The notes under the pieces: model-generated
Seen by the model: only the letters and a program-made list of their open reading frames with translations
The model's database searches: none
What the model was told of the DNA's origin: nothing
In this document: positions 35,842 to 45,633 of the stretch, piece by piece
Position numbering within the stretch: position 1 is the first letter of the stretch
Layout of the letters: every line of letters begins with the position of its first letter
Position numbers and translations under genes: made by a program
Assembly: GCF_001687665.2 (NCBI RefSeq)
Contig: NZ_CP016543.2
Location: forward strand, 2,170,001-2,234,000
From: Planococcus donghaensis
Lineage (GTDB): Bacteria; Bacillota; Bacilli; Bacillales_A; Planococcaceae
Direction: 5' to 3'
Length of the DNA stretch: 64,000 nt

Positions 35842-37224
35842 TTACGCCTCCATTAATAGTAATTCAGGTTCACTTAATAAACGTTTAATATGATTTAATG
35901 CGTGCTGCGCTGTTGCGCCATCGATCATTCTATGATCAAAGCTCAATGACAATGCTAACACAGGTGCTGCTACAATTTCACCATTTTTAATTACAGGTTT
36001 TTCCGCAATGCGGCCAATTCCAAGAATCGCTACTTCTGGGTGGTTGATAACTGGTGTAAACCATTGTCCACCGGCAGAACCGATATTTGTAATCGAGCAT
36101 GATGCGCCTTTCATTTCAGCAGCTGATAGTTTACCATCGCGCGCTTTTGTAGCTAAGCCATTAATTTCATCAGAAATTGCGAATACCGATTTACGGTCTG
36201 CATTTTTAATAACAGGAACCATCAACCCTTTTTCTGTATCCGCAGCAATTCCGATATTGAAATAATGCTTTTGAATCACTTCGCTTGTTTCATCATCAAA
36301 TGATGTGTTTAAAGCTGGGAATTCACGCAATGTACTTACTAACGCTTTTACTACATATGGTAAATAAGTCAACTTAATTTCTTTTTCTGCAGCAATGTCT
36401 TTGAACTTTTTGCGATGTGCGACAAGTTCAGTAACATCCACTTCATCCATTAGCGTTACATGAGGAGCAGTATGTTTCGAATGAACCATTGCTTTCGCAA
36501 TTGCTTTGCGAATTCCAGACATTTTCTCACGTGTTTCAGGGAATTCACCTTCAGGAGCTGCTGCCGCTTTTGGCGCTGCTGCTTTTTCAGTGCTTTCTTC
36601 TGTTGTTTCTTGTGACGCTTCAGGAGCTTCAGATGCTGGCGCTTTTTGATCACCATTCATGAAGGCTTCTACGTCTTCTTTTAAAACACGACCATTATTA
36701 CCTGATCCAGTCACTTGTTTAATATCAACATCGTTGTCGCGCGCAAATTTGCGAACGGATGGCATTGAAATAACGCGAGCATTCGGGTCAGATTCTTTTG
36801 TATCTTTAACCTGTTCACCAGCACCAGTTTCTTCTTTTGGTGCGTCTTCTTTCGCAGGTGCTTTATCCACATCTTCGCCAGATTCAGCTGTACCTGATTG
36901 AACTTGCTCTTCAGTTTCTTCTTTTTCTTCAGGCTCAGCTTCTTTTTTGTCGCTGTGCCCGCCTTTGAAACTCATTTCTTCAGCGTCGGGTGCATCAATG
37001 CGAACTAATACATCGCCTACTACCGCAACAGTTCCTTCTTCTACCAATACTTCTTCAACTGTTCCTGAAACTGGTGAAGGAATTTCGACTACTGCCTTAT
37101 CATTTTGCACTTCGACAAGAATATCGTCTTCTTCAATTGTATCTCCTGCTTTTACGAACCATTTTACGATTTCACCTTCATGGATACCTTCTCCGATATC
37201 CGGCAAACGAAATTCAAAAGCCAT
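35842..37224 (-). CDS. pdhC: Pyruvate dehydrogenase E2, dihydrolipoyl acetyltransferase
   Basis: E2 forms the core of the complex and transfers acetyl from lipoamide to CoA. The 460-residue protein has one N-terminal lipoyl domain with the lysine in [12 protein letters not shown], an acidic/Pro-Ala linker, the E1/E3 binding domain (about 155-190, [16 protein letters not shown]), a second Ala/Glu-rich linker, and the catalytic domain ending [13 protein letters not shown] (His active site). ATG at 37222-37224 follows GAAAGGGTG. It lies between pdhB and pdhD in one operon. Confidence 0.97.
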   Translation of the reverse strand: MAFEFRLPDIGEGIHEGEIVKWFVKAGDTIEEDDILVEVQNDKAVVEIPSPVSGTVEEVLVEEGTVAVVGDVLVRIDAPDAEEMSFKGGHSDKKEAEPEEKEETEEQVQSGTAESGEDVDKAPAKEDAPKEETGAGEQVKDTKESDPNARVISMPSVRKFARDNDVDIKQVTGSGNNGRVLKEDVEAFMNGDQKAPASEAPEASQETTEESTEKAAAPKAAAAPEGEFPETREKMSGIRKAIAKAMVHSKHTAPHVTLMDEVDVTELVAHRKKFKDIAAEKEIKLTYLPYVVKALVSTLREFPALNTSFDDETSEVIQKHYFNIGIAADTEKGLMVPVIKNADRKSVFAISDEINGLATKARDGKLSAAEMKGASCSITNIGSAGGQWFTPVINHPEVAILGIGRIAEKPVIKNGEIVAAPVLALSLSFDHRMIDGATAQHALNHIKRLLSEPELLLMEA

Positions 37225-37251
37225 GCATATCACCCTTTCGGTTCTGTCTAA

Positions 37252-38229
37252 TTAAAACGTAAGTACTTTTTTCGCTGTTTCTAGTATATCCTTCGAATTT
37301 GGTAACCAAACTTCTTCTGCTTGTGAGAACGGGAAGATTGAGTCTGGCGCCGTCACACGAAGAACAGGTGCTTCTAAGCTAAGGATTGCACGATCTGTAA
37401 TTTCAGCTACCACGCTCGCTGCAATTCCAGCTTGTTTTTGAGCTTCTTGAACGACCATTGCGCGACCAGTTTTTTCAACTGAAGCAATAATTGTTTCAAT
37501 ATCAAGCGGTTGGATCGTACGAAGATCGACCACTTCAACCGAATAGTTTTCTTTTTCAAGTTGTTCTGCTGCTTTGATACTTTCTTGTACCATTGCACCG
37601 TATGCAATAATCGTTAAATCTTTACCTTCACGTTTTACATCAGCTTTGCCTAAAGGAATTGTGTATTCTTCTTCAGGTACTTCTTGACGGAATGAACGGT
37701 ATAGTTTCATGTGCTCTAGGAAAATAACGGGATCGTTATCGCGAATTGATGAAATCAATAAGCCTTTAGCATCATATGGTGTAGAAGGAATAACTACTTT
37801 TAATCCTGGCTGAGCTGCCATTAATCCTTCTAGAGAATCTGCATGCATTTCAGGTGTATGAACACCGCCGCCAAATGGCGAACGGATTGTCACAGGAGAA
37901 GTTAAAGTTCCGCCACTACGGTAACGCATACGCGCCATTTGGCCGCTAATAGAATCCATTACTTCAAAAACAAATCCGAAAAACTGAATTTCTGGAACTG
38001 GACGGTATCCTTGCAAAGCCAAACCAATGGCCAAACCGCCAATACCTGACTCAGCTAAAGGTGTATCAAAAACGCGGTCTTCACCGAATTCTTTTTGTAG
38101 ACCTTCAGTTGCGCGGAATACACCGCCGTTATTTCCTACATCTTCACCGAAAACAAGAACGTTTTCATCGTTCTTCATCTCTGTTTTCAGAGCGTCGGTA
38201 ATTGCTTGGATCATTGTTAATTGTGCCAT
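37252..38229 (-). CDS. pdhB: Pyruvate dehydrogenase E1 component, beta subunit
   Basis: E1-beta pairs with E1-alpha to form the thiamine diphosphate enzyme that decarboxylates pyruvate. The 325-residue protein begins [18 protein letters not shown] and shows [19 protein letters not shown] (Glu that activates the cofactor), [26 protein letters not shown] loop beginning IRSPFGGG, and [18 protein letters not shown] near the end. The ATG at 38227-38229 follows the pdhA stop by 3 nt, so the two subunits are likely coupled. Confidence 0.96.
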   Translation of the reverse strand: MAQLTMIQAITDALKTEMKNDENVLVFGEDVGNNGGVFRATEGLQKEFGEDRVFDTPLAESGIGGLAIGLALQGYRPVPEIQFFGFVFEVMDSISGQMARMRYRSGGTLTSPVTIRSPFGGGVHTPEMHADSLEGLMAAQPGLKVVIPSTPYDAKGLLISSIRDNDPVIFLEHMKLYRSFRQEVPEEEYTIPLGKADVKREGKDLTIIAYGAMVQESIKAAEQLEKENYSVEVVDLRTIQPLDIETIIASVEKTGRAMVVQEAQKQAGIAASVVAEITDRAILSLEAPVLRVTAPDSIFPFSQAEEVWLPNSKDILETAKKVLTF

Positions 38230-38232
38230 GGC

Positions 38233-39426
<1,194 letters not shown>

Positions 39427-39505
39427 TTACGATAATAACTCGGTCAATCATAGAGAACCTGACATTTTCGTACGATATCAATACAAAGAATATTCCGGCT
39501 TTTTT

Positions 39506-39547
39506 AACTGTATCAGTCTGAATTAACCTCTGTATTATAATACAGTT
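39506..39547 (-). promoter_or_regulatory. Candidate pdh promoter with a 16-bp palindrome on the -10 box
   Basis: CTGTATTATAATACAG (39530-39545) is a perfect palindrome containing TATAAT on the minus strand. A further half-site AACTGTAT lies at 39506-39513, giving three CTGTAT half-sites. A -35 box is not clear. The predicted start would give a leader of about 180 nt before pdhA. Confidence 0.5.
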
Positions 39548-39573
39548 AAACACTAACGAATCTTTTATAGCAC

Positions 39574-39604
39574 AGAAAAAGCAGCCTTTCGGGCTGCTTT
39601 TTAC
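39574..39604 (-). terminator. Terminator of ykyA
   Basis: AAAAAGCAGCC (39576-39586) and GGCTGCTTTTT (39592-39602) form an 11-bp stem with loop TTTCG just past ykyA. Confidence 0.93.
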
Positions 39605-40242
39605 TAGCTGTCAGTCAGTTTTTCCAATGTGTTATCTTTTAATTCGTTAACCTGTTTCGTTAAATCATTAAATTTTGTAACCGCTTGTTGCACCACATTA
39701 TTTTGCTCATTTACTTCTGTAGCTTGTTCTTGGAGCGTTTGCAGTTTACTTTCTTCGTCTTTCAGCATTTCATACAATTCCTTTTGATGACCTACTAGTT
39801 TTTCATAGGCTACTACAAAATCAGCATGAGCTGTAAAACGCTCTTGCATTTTAGCTTTTAGTGCCTGTACATCTGATTTTACCGATTCATCTTCAGCATC
39901 CTCAATTACTTGATCCATTTCAGCTAACTTTTCTTCAGCCAACTGCATCGATTCTTTTTCAATTTTCAAAAACGCTAAACGTTCATCCGCCGAATCAAGC
40001 GCTTCTTGAGCTTGTTCTGCTACTTTATCTTGTTCTTCTTGAGTCAAAGCCATAATATCTGCAAACAGTTCCTGTTCTGCTTTTTCTCTCTTTTCCAAGT
40101 CGTCCTGAACTTTGCGATATTCTTCTTCGGCCTCGAACGTGTCATTGAGCACTTGATCCAAATCTCCGCGAATTCCTGAATCGGTACAAGCACTCAACAA
40201 AATCAGGATAGAAAAGCTTAGCGCTATACTTGTTTTTTTCAT
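39604..40242 (-). CDS. ykyA: YkyA family coiled-coil lipoprotein
   Basis: This 212-residue protein has a lipoprotein signal with lipobox LSAC (Cys19) and is otherwise almost wholly charged helix (about 30-205), with heptad patterns indicating a long coiled coil on the outer face of the membrane. It matches B. subtilis YkyA by position between pdhA and def. ATG at 40240-40242. Its terminator separates it from pdhABCD. No function is known. Confidence 0.88.
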   Translation of the reverse strand: MKKTSIALSFSILILLSACTDSGIRGDLDQVLNDTFEAEEEYRKVQDDLEKREKAEQELFADIMALTQEEQDKVAEQAQEALDSADERLAFLKIEKESMQLAEEKLAEMDQVIEDAEDESVKSDVQALKAKMQERFTAHADFVVAYEKLVGHQKELYEMLKDEESKLQTLQEQATEVNEQNNVVQQAVTKFNDLTKQVNELKDNTLEKLTDS

Positions 40243-40388
40243 CTAATTCACCCCTTATTTCCCATGAATTAACTATAGTCTGTGCCCATGTAAAAGACAA
40301 CACCATCTGTCGGCTTTTTCTTTTTTCAAAAAGACTGATTTACGTTATACTAGTTTGTAGAGCAAGTCATTTGAAAGGATGAAACCAC

Positions 40389-40955
40389 TTGATACGAATG
40401 AAAGACATTATACGTGAGGGTCATCCTACGCTAAGAGAACGGGCAGAAGAAGTGAAATTCCCACTTTCTGAAGAAGACCGTAAGCTAGGTGAAGACCTTT
40501 TAGAATATGTAGTAAATAGTCAGGATGATGAATTAGCAGAAAAATACGATTTACGTCCAGGTGTTGGAATTGCAGCCCCACAAGTAAATCAGGCAAAACG
40601 AATTTTCGCTTTGCATTTTGATAATAGTACAGGTGAAAATCTCAGCCTTGTTGTGTTCAATCCTAAAATTGTTAGTCATTCGGTTGAAAAAACTTATTTA
40701 GCAGCCGGCGAAGGTTGTTTATCTGTGGATCGTGCAGTTCCTGGTTACGTGCCTAGATATGCACGCATAACGATCAAAGCCCTAAATTTTGACGGCGAAG
40801 AAATTAAAATGCGTTTAAAAGGTCTTCCTGCTATCGCATTTCAACACGAATTGGATCATTTGAACGGCGTGATGTTCTTTGATCACATTGATTCGAAAAA
40901 CCCCTTTGCTGAAATTGAAAATGCCATTCCAATTGAAAGAGACTCAGCTGAATAA
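40389..40955 (+). CDS. def: Peptide deformylase
   Basis: Peptide deformylase removes the formyl group from nascent N-formyl-Met. The 188-residue type 2 enzyme shows the three hallmark motifs GVGIAAPQ, EGCLS (metal Cys) and QHELDHLNG (metal histidines). It corresponds to B. subtilis YkrB (DefB). Start is TTG at 40389 after AAAGGATG. Its last codons form the left arm of a hairpin shared with the convergent phosphatase gene. Confidence 0.97.
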   Translation: MIRMKDIIREGHPTLRERAEEVKFPLSEEDRKLGEDLLEYVVNSQDDELAEKYDLRPGVGIAAPQVNQAKRIFALHFDNSTGENLSLVVFNPKIVSHSVEKTYLAAGEGCLSVDRAVPGYVPRYARITIKALNFDGEEIKMRLKGLPAIAFQHELDHLNGVMFFDHIDSKNPFAEIENAIPIERDSAE

Positions 40956-40972
40956 GCTGAGTCTCTTTTTTG
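40936..40972. terminator. Bidirectional terminator between def and the HAD phosphatase gene
   Basis: AGAGACTCAGCT (40938-40949) and AGCTGAGTCTCT (40955-40966) form a 12-bp stem that includes the end of def; T and A runs flank it. Confidence 0.93.
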
Positions 40973-41743
40973 TTATATCAATTTCAAGTGTTTGAACGCT
41001 TTAGCTAGGCCATCATTATCTACGTGATCGGTTATATATGATGCACGTTTTTTTGTTTCTTCGTGCCCATTTTCCATTGCAACACTAAATCCGGCTACTT
41101 CCATCATTAAAAGATCATTCAAGCCATCGCCAAATGCAATTGTGTCTTCAATGGCATGTCCAGTTGCTTTGATCAAATGGTTAATCCCACTGGCTTTTGT
41201 TCCTCCTTTAGGTGTGATATCACAAGAAACACGATGCCAACGCACAAAATCAACTTCTTTGAATATATCATGATACTGCTGTTCTTCTTCTTTTTCACAA
41301 AAAACGAGCGCCTGATAAATTTCATTATCTAGATGAAAACCTTTCTCCGTTTCAGGATGTGGAATTTTTAACGTCTGAATGCTTTCATCAATATCTGGGT
41401 GATAATCAATAGAAGAAATCATTTTTTCTTCATTCATGAAAACCAGCGGATGATTTTGTTGCTCAGCATACGCGTAAATTTCTTTTAACATTTCTGTATC
41501 GATTGCTTCTTTATGAACTGTTTCACCTTTGTGCGAAATATACTGACCATTAAATGTAATGTATGTATCAATTTCGAGTTCCTCCAAAATCTTGTTAATC
41601 ATAAAAGGTCCTCTACCCGTAGCGATTGCCAAATCATGGCCATTTAAACGAGCTTGTTGCAATGCTTTTTTTGCAGAATCCGGAAGTTTCTTGTGTGAGT
41701 CTAATAGCGTTCCATCAATATCTAGCAATAATAATTTAGGCAT
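40973..41743 (-). CDS. ykrA: Cof-type HAD-superfamily phosphatase, YkrA-like
   Basis: This 256-residue HAD hydrolase shows motif I LLLDIDGTLLDS with the nucleophile Asp, motif II IATGRG, the C2B cap region (about 85-185), and motifs III/IV TKASGINHLI and FGDGLNDLLMMEVAGFSVAMENG. Such enzymes dephosphorylate sugar phosphates, FMN or pyridoxal phosphate. ATG at 41741-41743. It converges on def, as ykrA and ykrB do in B. subtilis. The physiological substrate is unknown. Confidence 0.92.
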   Translation of the reverse strand: MPKLLLLDIDGTLLDSHKKLPDSAKKALQQARLNGHDLAIATGRGPFMINKILEELEIDTYITFNGQYISHKGETVHKEAIDTEMLKEIYAYAEQQNHPLVFMNEEKMISSIDYHPDIDESIQTLKIPHPETEKGFHLDNEIYQALVFCEKEEEQQYHDIFKEVDFVRWHRVSCDITPKGGTKASGINHLIKATGHAIEDTIAFGDGLNDLLMMEVAGFSVAMENGHEETKKRASYITDHVDNDGLAKAFKHLKLI

Positions 41744-41796
41744 AGTTAAATCTCCATTCTTATGTAATTAGTGGGCAATTCAGCGTTCTCAATTCT

Positions 41797-41824
41797 TTGC
41801 AATTATCTGAAAAAGAGTTATAAT
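41797..41824 (+). promoter_or_regulatory. Promoter of the small basic-peptide gene
   Basis: TTGCAA (41797-41802) and TATAAT (41819-41824) are 16 nt apart. The predicted transcript would start near 41831, almost on the GAGGAG ribosome site. Confidence 0.7.
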
Positions 41825-41845
41825 TGCTTTGAGGAGTGATTAGCC

Positions 41846-41917
41846 ATGCTGAAACGTTTGAAGAGAAAACTTCTCAGACAACTCAATGGCATCATGAATA
41901 AAAAGAAAATAGCATAA
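41846..41917 (+). CDS. Very small basic peptide (23 residues)
   Basis: A 23-codon frame reads MLKRLKRKLLRQLNGIMNKK-KIA and is strongly basic (about ten Lys/Arg and no acidic residue). It has a good ribosome site (GAGGAG, 9 nt before ATG), its own promoter and a hairpin terminator eight bases after the stop. It can be drawn as an amphipathic helix. I do not recognise it; a Fur-type basic peptide, a leader peptide or a short membrane-active peptide are possible readings, and the RNA itself could be the product. Confidence 0.6.
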   Translation: MLKRLKRKLLRQLNGIMNKKKIA

Positions 41918-41923
41918 ACGTTT

Positions 41924-41956
41924 TAGCCCTTCTGTATAAATAAGGAGGGCTATTCT
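41924..41956 (+). terminator. Terminator after the small peptide gene
   Basis: TAGCCCTTC (41924-41932) pairs with GGAGGGCTA (41944-41952), one G-U pair, followed by a T-rich tail. It lies upstream of rpoY and would limit read-through into rpoY-rnjA. Confidence 0.75.
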
Positions 41957-42028
41957 TTATTTTAGTCTAATGTCATGATAATATAAAGGAAGTGCATTTA
42001 TTTGAGCGTGGAAAAAGGAGAGCAAACT

Positions 42029-42241
42029 ATGATTTTTAAAGTATATTACCAAGAAAACCGATTCGAAGTACCTGTTCGTGAGAACACACAAAGCCTTTAT
42101 GTGGAAGCAGCATCCGAGCGCGAAGTCCGACACCACCTAAAAGACCGCAATTACAATATTGAACTTGTTCAATTACTTGAAGGAAACCATCTAGAGTATG
42201 AACAGTCGAGCCAAAATTACGAAGTTGAGAGCATCGAATAA
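42029..42241 (+). CDS. rpoY: DNA-directed RNA polymerase subunit epsilon
   Basis: RpoY is the small Firmicutes RNA polymerase subunit that binds near the secondary channel. The 70-residue protein begins [19 protein letters not shown] and has [25 protein letters not shown], as in B. subtilis YkzG. ATG at 42029 follows AAAAGGAGAG; an earlier frame of nine codons is not used. It is 2 nt upstream of rnjA, a conserved pair. Confidence 0.95.
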   Translation: MIFKVYYQENRFEVPVRENTQSLYVEAASEREVRHHLKDRNYNIELVQLLEGNHLEYEQSSQNYEVESIE

Positions 42242-42243
42242 CA

Positions 42244-43911
42244 ATGAAATTTGTTAAAAATGATCAAACAGCTGTATTTGCACTCGGCGGACTGGGTGAA
42301 ATCGGCAAAAATACGTATGGTGTCCAATTTCAGGATGAGATTATCCTTATTGATGCCGGCATTAAATTTCCGGAAGACGATTTGCTCGGAATCGATTACG
42401 TTATTCCGGATTACACATACTTAGTAAAAAACGTTGATAAGATTAAAGGTCTTTTTATTACACACGGCCATGAAGATCACATCGGCGGTATTCCCTATTT
42501 ACTTAAAAAAATTAACATTCCTGTTTATGGCGGAAAATTAGCGCTAGGTTTATTACGTAAAAAGTTAGAAGAACACGGTTTATTGCGCCAAACGAAAATG
42601 ACTGAAATCGGCGAAGACGACATCATCAAATTCCGCAAAACTGCTGTTAGTTTTTTTAGTACAACACACAGTATTCCTGATGCTTTTGGTGTTGTGGTTA
42701 AAACACCACCTGGTAACATTGTGCACACAGGCGATTTCAAATTTGATTTCACGCCTGTTGGCGAGCCTGCTAACTTATTGAAAATGGCTCAAATCGGTAG
42801 TGAAGGCGTTTTATGCCTTCTTTCTGACAGTACTAATGCAGAAGTTCCTGAGTTTACAATGTCTGAACGTAAAGTCGGCGAATCGATTAAAGATATTATG
42901 AGAAAAGTTGATGGTCGTTTAATTTTTGCTACCTTCGCATCGAATATTTATCGTTTGCAACAAGTGACTGACGAAGCAGTTGCACAAGGTCGTAAAATTG
43001 CTGTTTTTGGACGTAGTATGGATAATGCCATGACAATTGGTCGTGAGTTAGGCTATATTAACGCGCCAGAAGATGCGTTTGTAGATACACAAACCTTAAA
43101 CCGTTTACCTGCAAACGAAGTGTTAATTCTTTGTACAGGTTCACAGGGTGAACCGATGGCAGCTCTTTCAAGAATTGCTAGCGGTACACACCGTCAAATT
43201 CAAATCCAACCAAACGATACGGTTGTCTTCTCGTCTTCTCCAATTCCGGGTAACACGAGCAGCGTTAACCGCACGATCAATTTGTTGTTCCGCGCTGGAG
43301 CAGATGTTATTCACGGATCACTTAATAATATCCATACATCCGGTCACGGTTCAGAACCTGAAAATAAATTGATGTTGCGTTTGATCAAACCTAAATACTT
43401 TATGCCAATTCATGGTGAATTCCGTATGTTAAAAACACATGCAGGATTAGCTGTTGAATGTGATGTTCCGATGGAAAATACGTTCATCATGGAAAATGGC
43501 GAGGTTCTTGCTTTAGGTCAAGATGAAGCATCTATTGCAGGGCGTATTCCTTCTGGCGATGTTTACATCGATGGCAGCGGAATCGGTGACATCGGCAATA
43601 TCGTATTACGTGATCGCCGCGTTCTTTCTGAAGAAGGTTTAGTTATCGTGGTTGTTAGTGTGGATATGGAAAAGAATAAAATGGTTTCGGGTCCTGACAT
43701 CATTTCGCGTGGATTTGTTTACATGCGCGAATCAGGTACTATGATTTATGAAGCACAACAAATGCTAAATCGCCATTTAAACAAAAAAATTCACAGTAAA
43801 AATACTGACTGGGCAGAATTGAAAAATGATATCTCAGATGTGCTTGGACCGTATTTATACGAGAAAACAAAACGGCGCCCAATGATTTTGCCGGTCATTA
43901 TGGAAGTTTAA
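42244..43911 (+). CDS. rnjA: Ribonuclease J1
   Basis: RNase J1 is the 5'-3' exo- and endoribonuclease central to mRNA decay and rRNA processing. The 555-residue metallo-beta-lactamase/beta-CASP enzyme shows the zinc motif [35 protein letters not shown], the beta-CASP region [16 protein letters not shown] and [11 protein letters not shown], and a C-terminal dimerisation domain. ATG at 42244 follows rpoY directly. The gene matches B. subtilis ykqC in size and context rather than RNase J2. Confidence 0.96.
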   Translation: MKFVKNDQTAVFALGGLGEIGKNTYGVQFQDEIILIDAGIKFPEDDLLGIDYVIPDYTYLVKNVDKIKGLFITHGHEDHIGGIPYLLKKINIPVYGGKLALGLLRKKLEEHGLLRQTKMTEIGEDDIIKFRKTAVSFFSTTHSIPDAFGVVVKTPPGNIVHTGDFKFDFTPVGEPANLLKMAQIGSEGVLCLLSDSTNAEVPEFTMSERKVGESIKDIMRKVDGRLIFATFASNIYRLQQVTDEAVAQGRKIAVFGRSMDNAMTIGRELGYINAPEDAFVDTQTLNRLPANEVLILCTGSQGEPMAALSRIASGTHRQIQIQPNDTVVFSSSPIPGNTSSVNRTINLLFRAGADVIHGSLNNIHTSGHGSEPENKLMLRLIKPKYFMPIHGEFRMLKTHAGLAVECDVPMENTFIMENGEVLALGQDEASIAGRIPSGDVYIDGSGIGDIGNIVLRDRRVLSEEGLVIVVVSVDMEKNKMVSGPDIISRGFVYMRESGTMIYEAQQMLNRHLNKKIHSKNTDWAELKNDISDVLGPYLYEKTKRRPMILPVIMEV

Positions 43912-43923
43912 TAAAAAACAGTT

Positions 43924-43957
43924 AGGTGTAAGGGAATATCTCCTTTACACCTTTTTT
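43924..43957 (+). terminator. Terminator of rpoY-rnjA
   Basis: AGGTGTAAGGGA pairs with TCCTTTACACCT (one G-U pair) and is followed by TTTTTT. Confidence 0.9.
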
Positions 43958-43963
43958 CATGCA

Positions 43964-44001
43964 AAAACCCTGTAGCAGATGAATATCTGCTACAGGGTTT
44001 T
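43964..44001. terminator. Terminator of ktrC, also able to act on rnjA transcripts
   Basis: A perfect 17-bp stem (AAAACCCTGTAGCAGAT and complement at 43985-44001) with loop GAAT lies next to the ktrC stop. Confidence 0.93.
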
Positions 44002-44002
44002 A

Positions 44003-44662
44003 CTAATTCATCATTTTTTTCTCAAAGCGATTAATATCTGCATCCGATCCGATGATAATCAAGATGTCTTCTTGTTCAATTTCCATATCTGCTTGTGGAG
44101 AAACAATAATATCTTCTCCCCTTTTGATTGCTACGATGTTTATCCCGTAACGTGCACGAATATCAAGTCCGATTAATGTATACCCAGCTAGTTTTTGATT
44201 TGCTTTAATCTCCATAATTGAGTGTTCATCAGAAAGCTCTAAGTAATCCAGTACGTTGTTCGATAAGATATTATGCGCTATTCGTATGCCCATATCCCGC
44301 TCAGGGTGAACCACTTTATCTGCACCAATTTTACTTAATACTTTAGCGTGATAGTCATTTTGCGCTTTTACCGTAATTTTTTTCACACCAATTTCTTTTA
44401 ACATCAAAGTTGTTAATATACTCGCTTGAATGTTTTCGCCGATTGCTACAATAACGTGTTCAAAGTTCCGAATGCCTAATGACTTTAACACAGACTCATC
44501 CGTTGTATCCGCTACTACCGCTTGTGTAGCAATAGACGAAAATTCATCTACTCGCTCAGAATCTTTATCGATTGCCATAACATCTGCATCTTGTTCGATT
44601 AATTCGCGTACAATACTACCGCCAAAACGGCCAAGTCCAATGACTACAAATTCCTTTTTCAT
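44003..44662 (-). CDS. ktrC: Potassium uptake regulatory subunit KtrC (RCK domain)
   Basis: This 219-residue cytosolic protein gates a Ktr potassium channel subunit in response to nucleotides and c-di-AMP. It has the RCK_N Rossmann motif EFVVIGLGRFGGSIVRELIE with Asp at the end of strand 2 (AIDKD), and a C-terminal RCK_C domain (about 135-217). Context beside rnjA equals B. subtilis ykqB (ktrC). ATG at 44660-44662 is chosen because GGAGG is 6 nt upstream; an ATG two codons earlier overlaps the site. No membrane subunit gene is in the window. Confidence 0.92.
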   Translation of the reverse strand: MKKEFVVIGLGRFGGSIVRELIEQDADVMAIDKDSERVDEFSSIATQAVVADTTDESVLKSLGIRNFEHVIVAIGENIQASILTTLMLKEIGVKKITVKAQNDYHAKVLSKIGADKVVHPERDMGIRIAHNILSNNVLDYLELSDEHSIMEIKANQKLAGYTLIGLDIRARYGINIVAIKRGEDIIVSPQADMEIEQEDILIIIGSDADINRFEKKMMN

Positions 44663-44778
44663 ATTCATCCTCCAAATGTTCTAGTCGCTTTATTTTACCA
44701 TATATCATCCGTACTAAATCTTTGCTTGTCGATTTTTTGAAATTCTTATACCCAATTGTTTCAAAGCTATCTAACTAT

Positions 44779-44806
44779 TAAAAAACCCCGCTTATCGGCG
44801 GGGGTC
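44779..44806 (-). terminator. Terminator of the zinc-ribbon orphan gene
   Basis: CCCCGC and GCGGGG form a strong hairpin whose loop carries the gene's stop codon; six T follow on the minus strand. Confidence 0.85.
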
Positions 44807-45088
44807 TAATGGGCGTTTTGGACGGTTTTCACAATATTCACAGCTAATGTCAGTGCAAGGTTCTTCTCGCCATTCGTTACAACTAGCGCAATAACTTGCA
44901 TCAAACTCATCATCAAATGTTAATGCGTCCAAGCAAGTATGGCAATACGTATGAACATCCATCCAGTTGATGAAGCGCTTATTAGCAACAAGATATAACC
45001 CTTGTTGGTCTTGTTTGTAATTCATAATCGAAGGTTTTTGAATAACTCGATTTTTAGGATCAAGGAAGAAATTCATTTTTCCATTCAC
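44792..45088 (-). CDS. Cysteine-rich (zinc-ribbon-like) orphan protein
   Basis: I do not recognise this protein. From the GTG at 45086-45088, which follows AGGAGTG by 8 nt, it is 98 residues long. The C-terminal half has a series of Cys pairs (YCHTCLD, YCASCNE, PCTDISCEYC), seven or more cysteines in about 45 residues, enough for two zinc sites. The basic/proline tail is ENRPKRPLDPRR. It has no membrane segment. It lies alone between ktrC and an empty AT-rich region and might bind nucleic acid or protein. Confidence 0.75.
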   Translation of the reverse strand: MNGKMNFFLDPKNRVIQKPSIMNYKQDQQGLYLVANKRFINWMDVHTYCHTCLDALTFDDEFDASYCASCNEWREEPCTDISCEYCENRPKRPLDPRR

Positions 45089-45633
45089 ATTTATCACTCC
45101 TAGAGTTTTGGTCAAACTGTTTGCATCATTTATATGCAATTACTATATGAGTTGAGCTGTAGAAATCGTTATTAGTTCTTTTACTGTTCTCTACTTAAAA
45201 AGAAATTCAGCTACTTTTTGCTATAGGTGCAAGTTGGTTAAATGACAAAAGTAAATCATCTCATAAAATATATTCGTCAACTTATAGCTATCTTATCATT
45301 CTTTTCATCTTATTGTAATTTCACACTTTCTCTATAATAGTAAAAACTTCTGGTAAATTGCAATAGATAACAATCCTTTATTTTAAATAATTTTCGATTT
45401 GAAATAGATGACACTGTTTAATTGATGAATCTAGATACTTAATAGTTAAAAAGTGTATTCGAATAACCTTCTTTAAGGTTCGTTCAAATGAAATTCAATA
45501 AAATTTAGAAAGCACCTAAAAAATAAATAGCCAGAGCATTTATCTGTTTTTTTCGCAGAAATTAAGGTATAGTATGTAGATTCTAGAAGCTAAAATTTAG
45601 TAAGGCGAAATAAATACGAAAGAAGGTCTCTTT
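45089..45633. other. AT-rich gap with no supported gene
   Basis: This 545-bp stretch contains no reading frame with a ribosome site and no strong hairpin. A TTGCAT/ATGCAA inverted repeat is at 45121-45139. TATAAT-like boxes occur near 45338 and TATAGT near 45571; either could serve the MFS gene. It marks the edge of the block that departs from the B. subtilis order. Confidence 0.5.

Noticed and set aside
45089..45633. Small RNA or hidden gene in the AT-rich gap
   Set aside because: A short hairpin with a T run near 45530 and weak promoter boxes were seen, but the stem is only four base pairs and no frame has a ribosome site.
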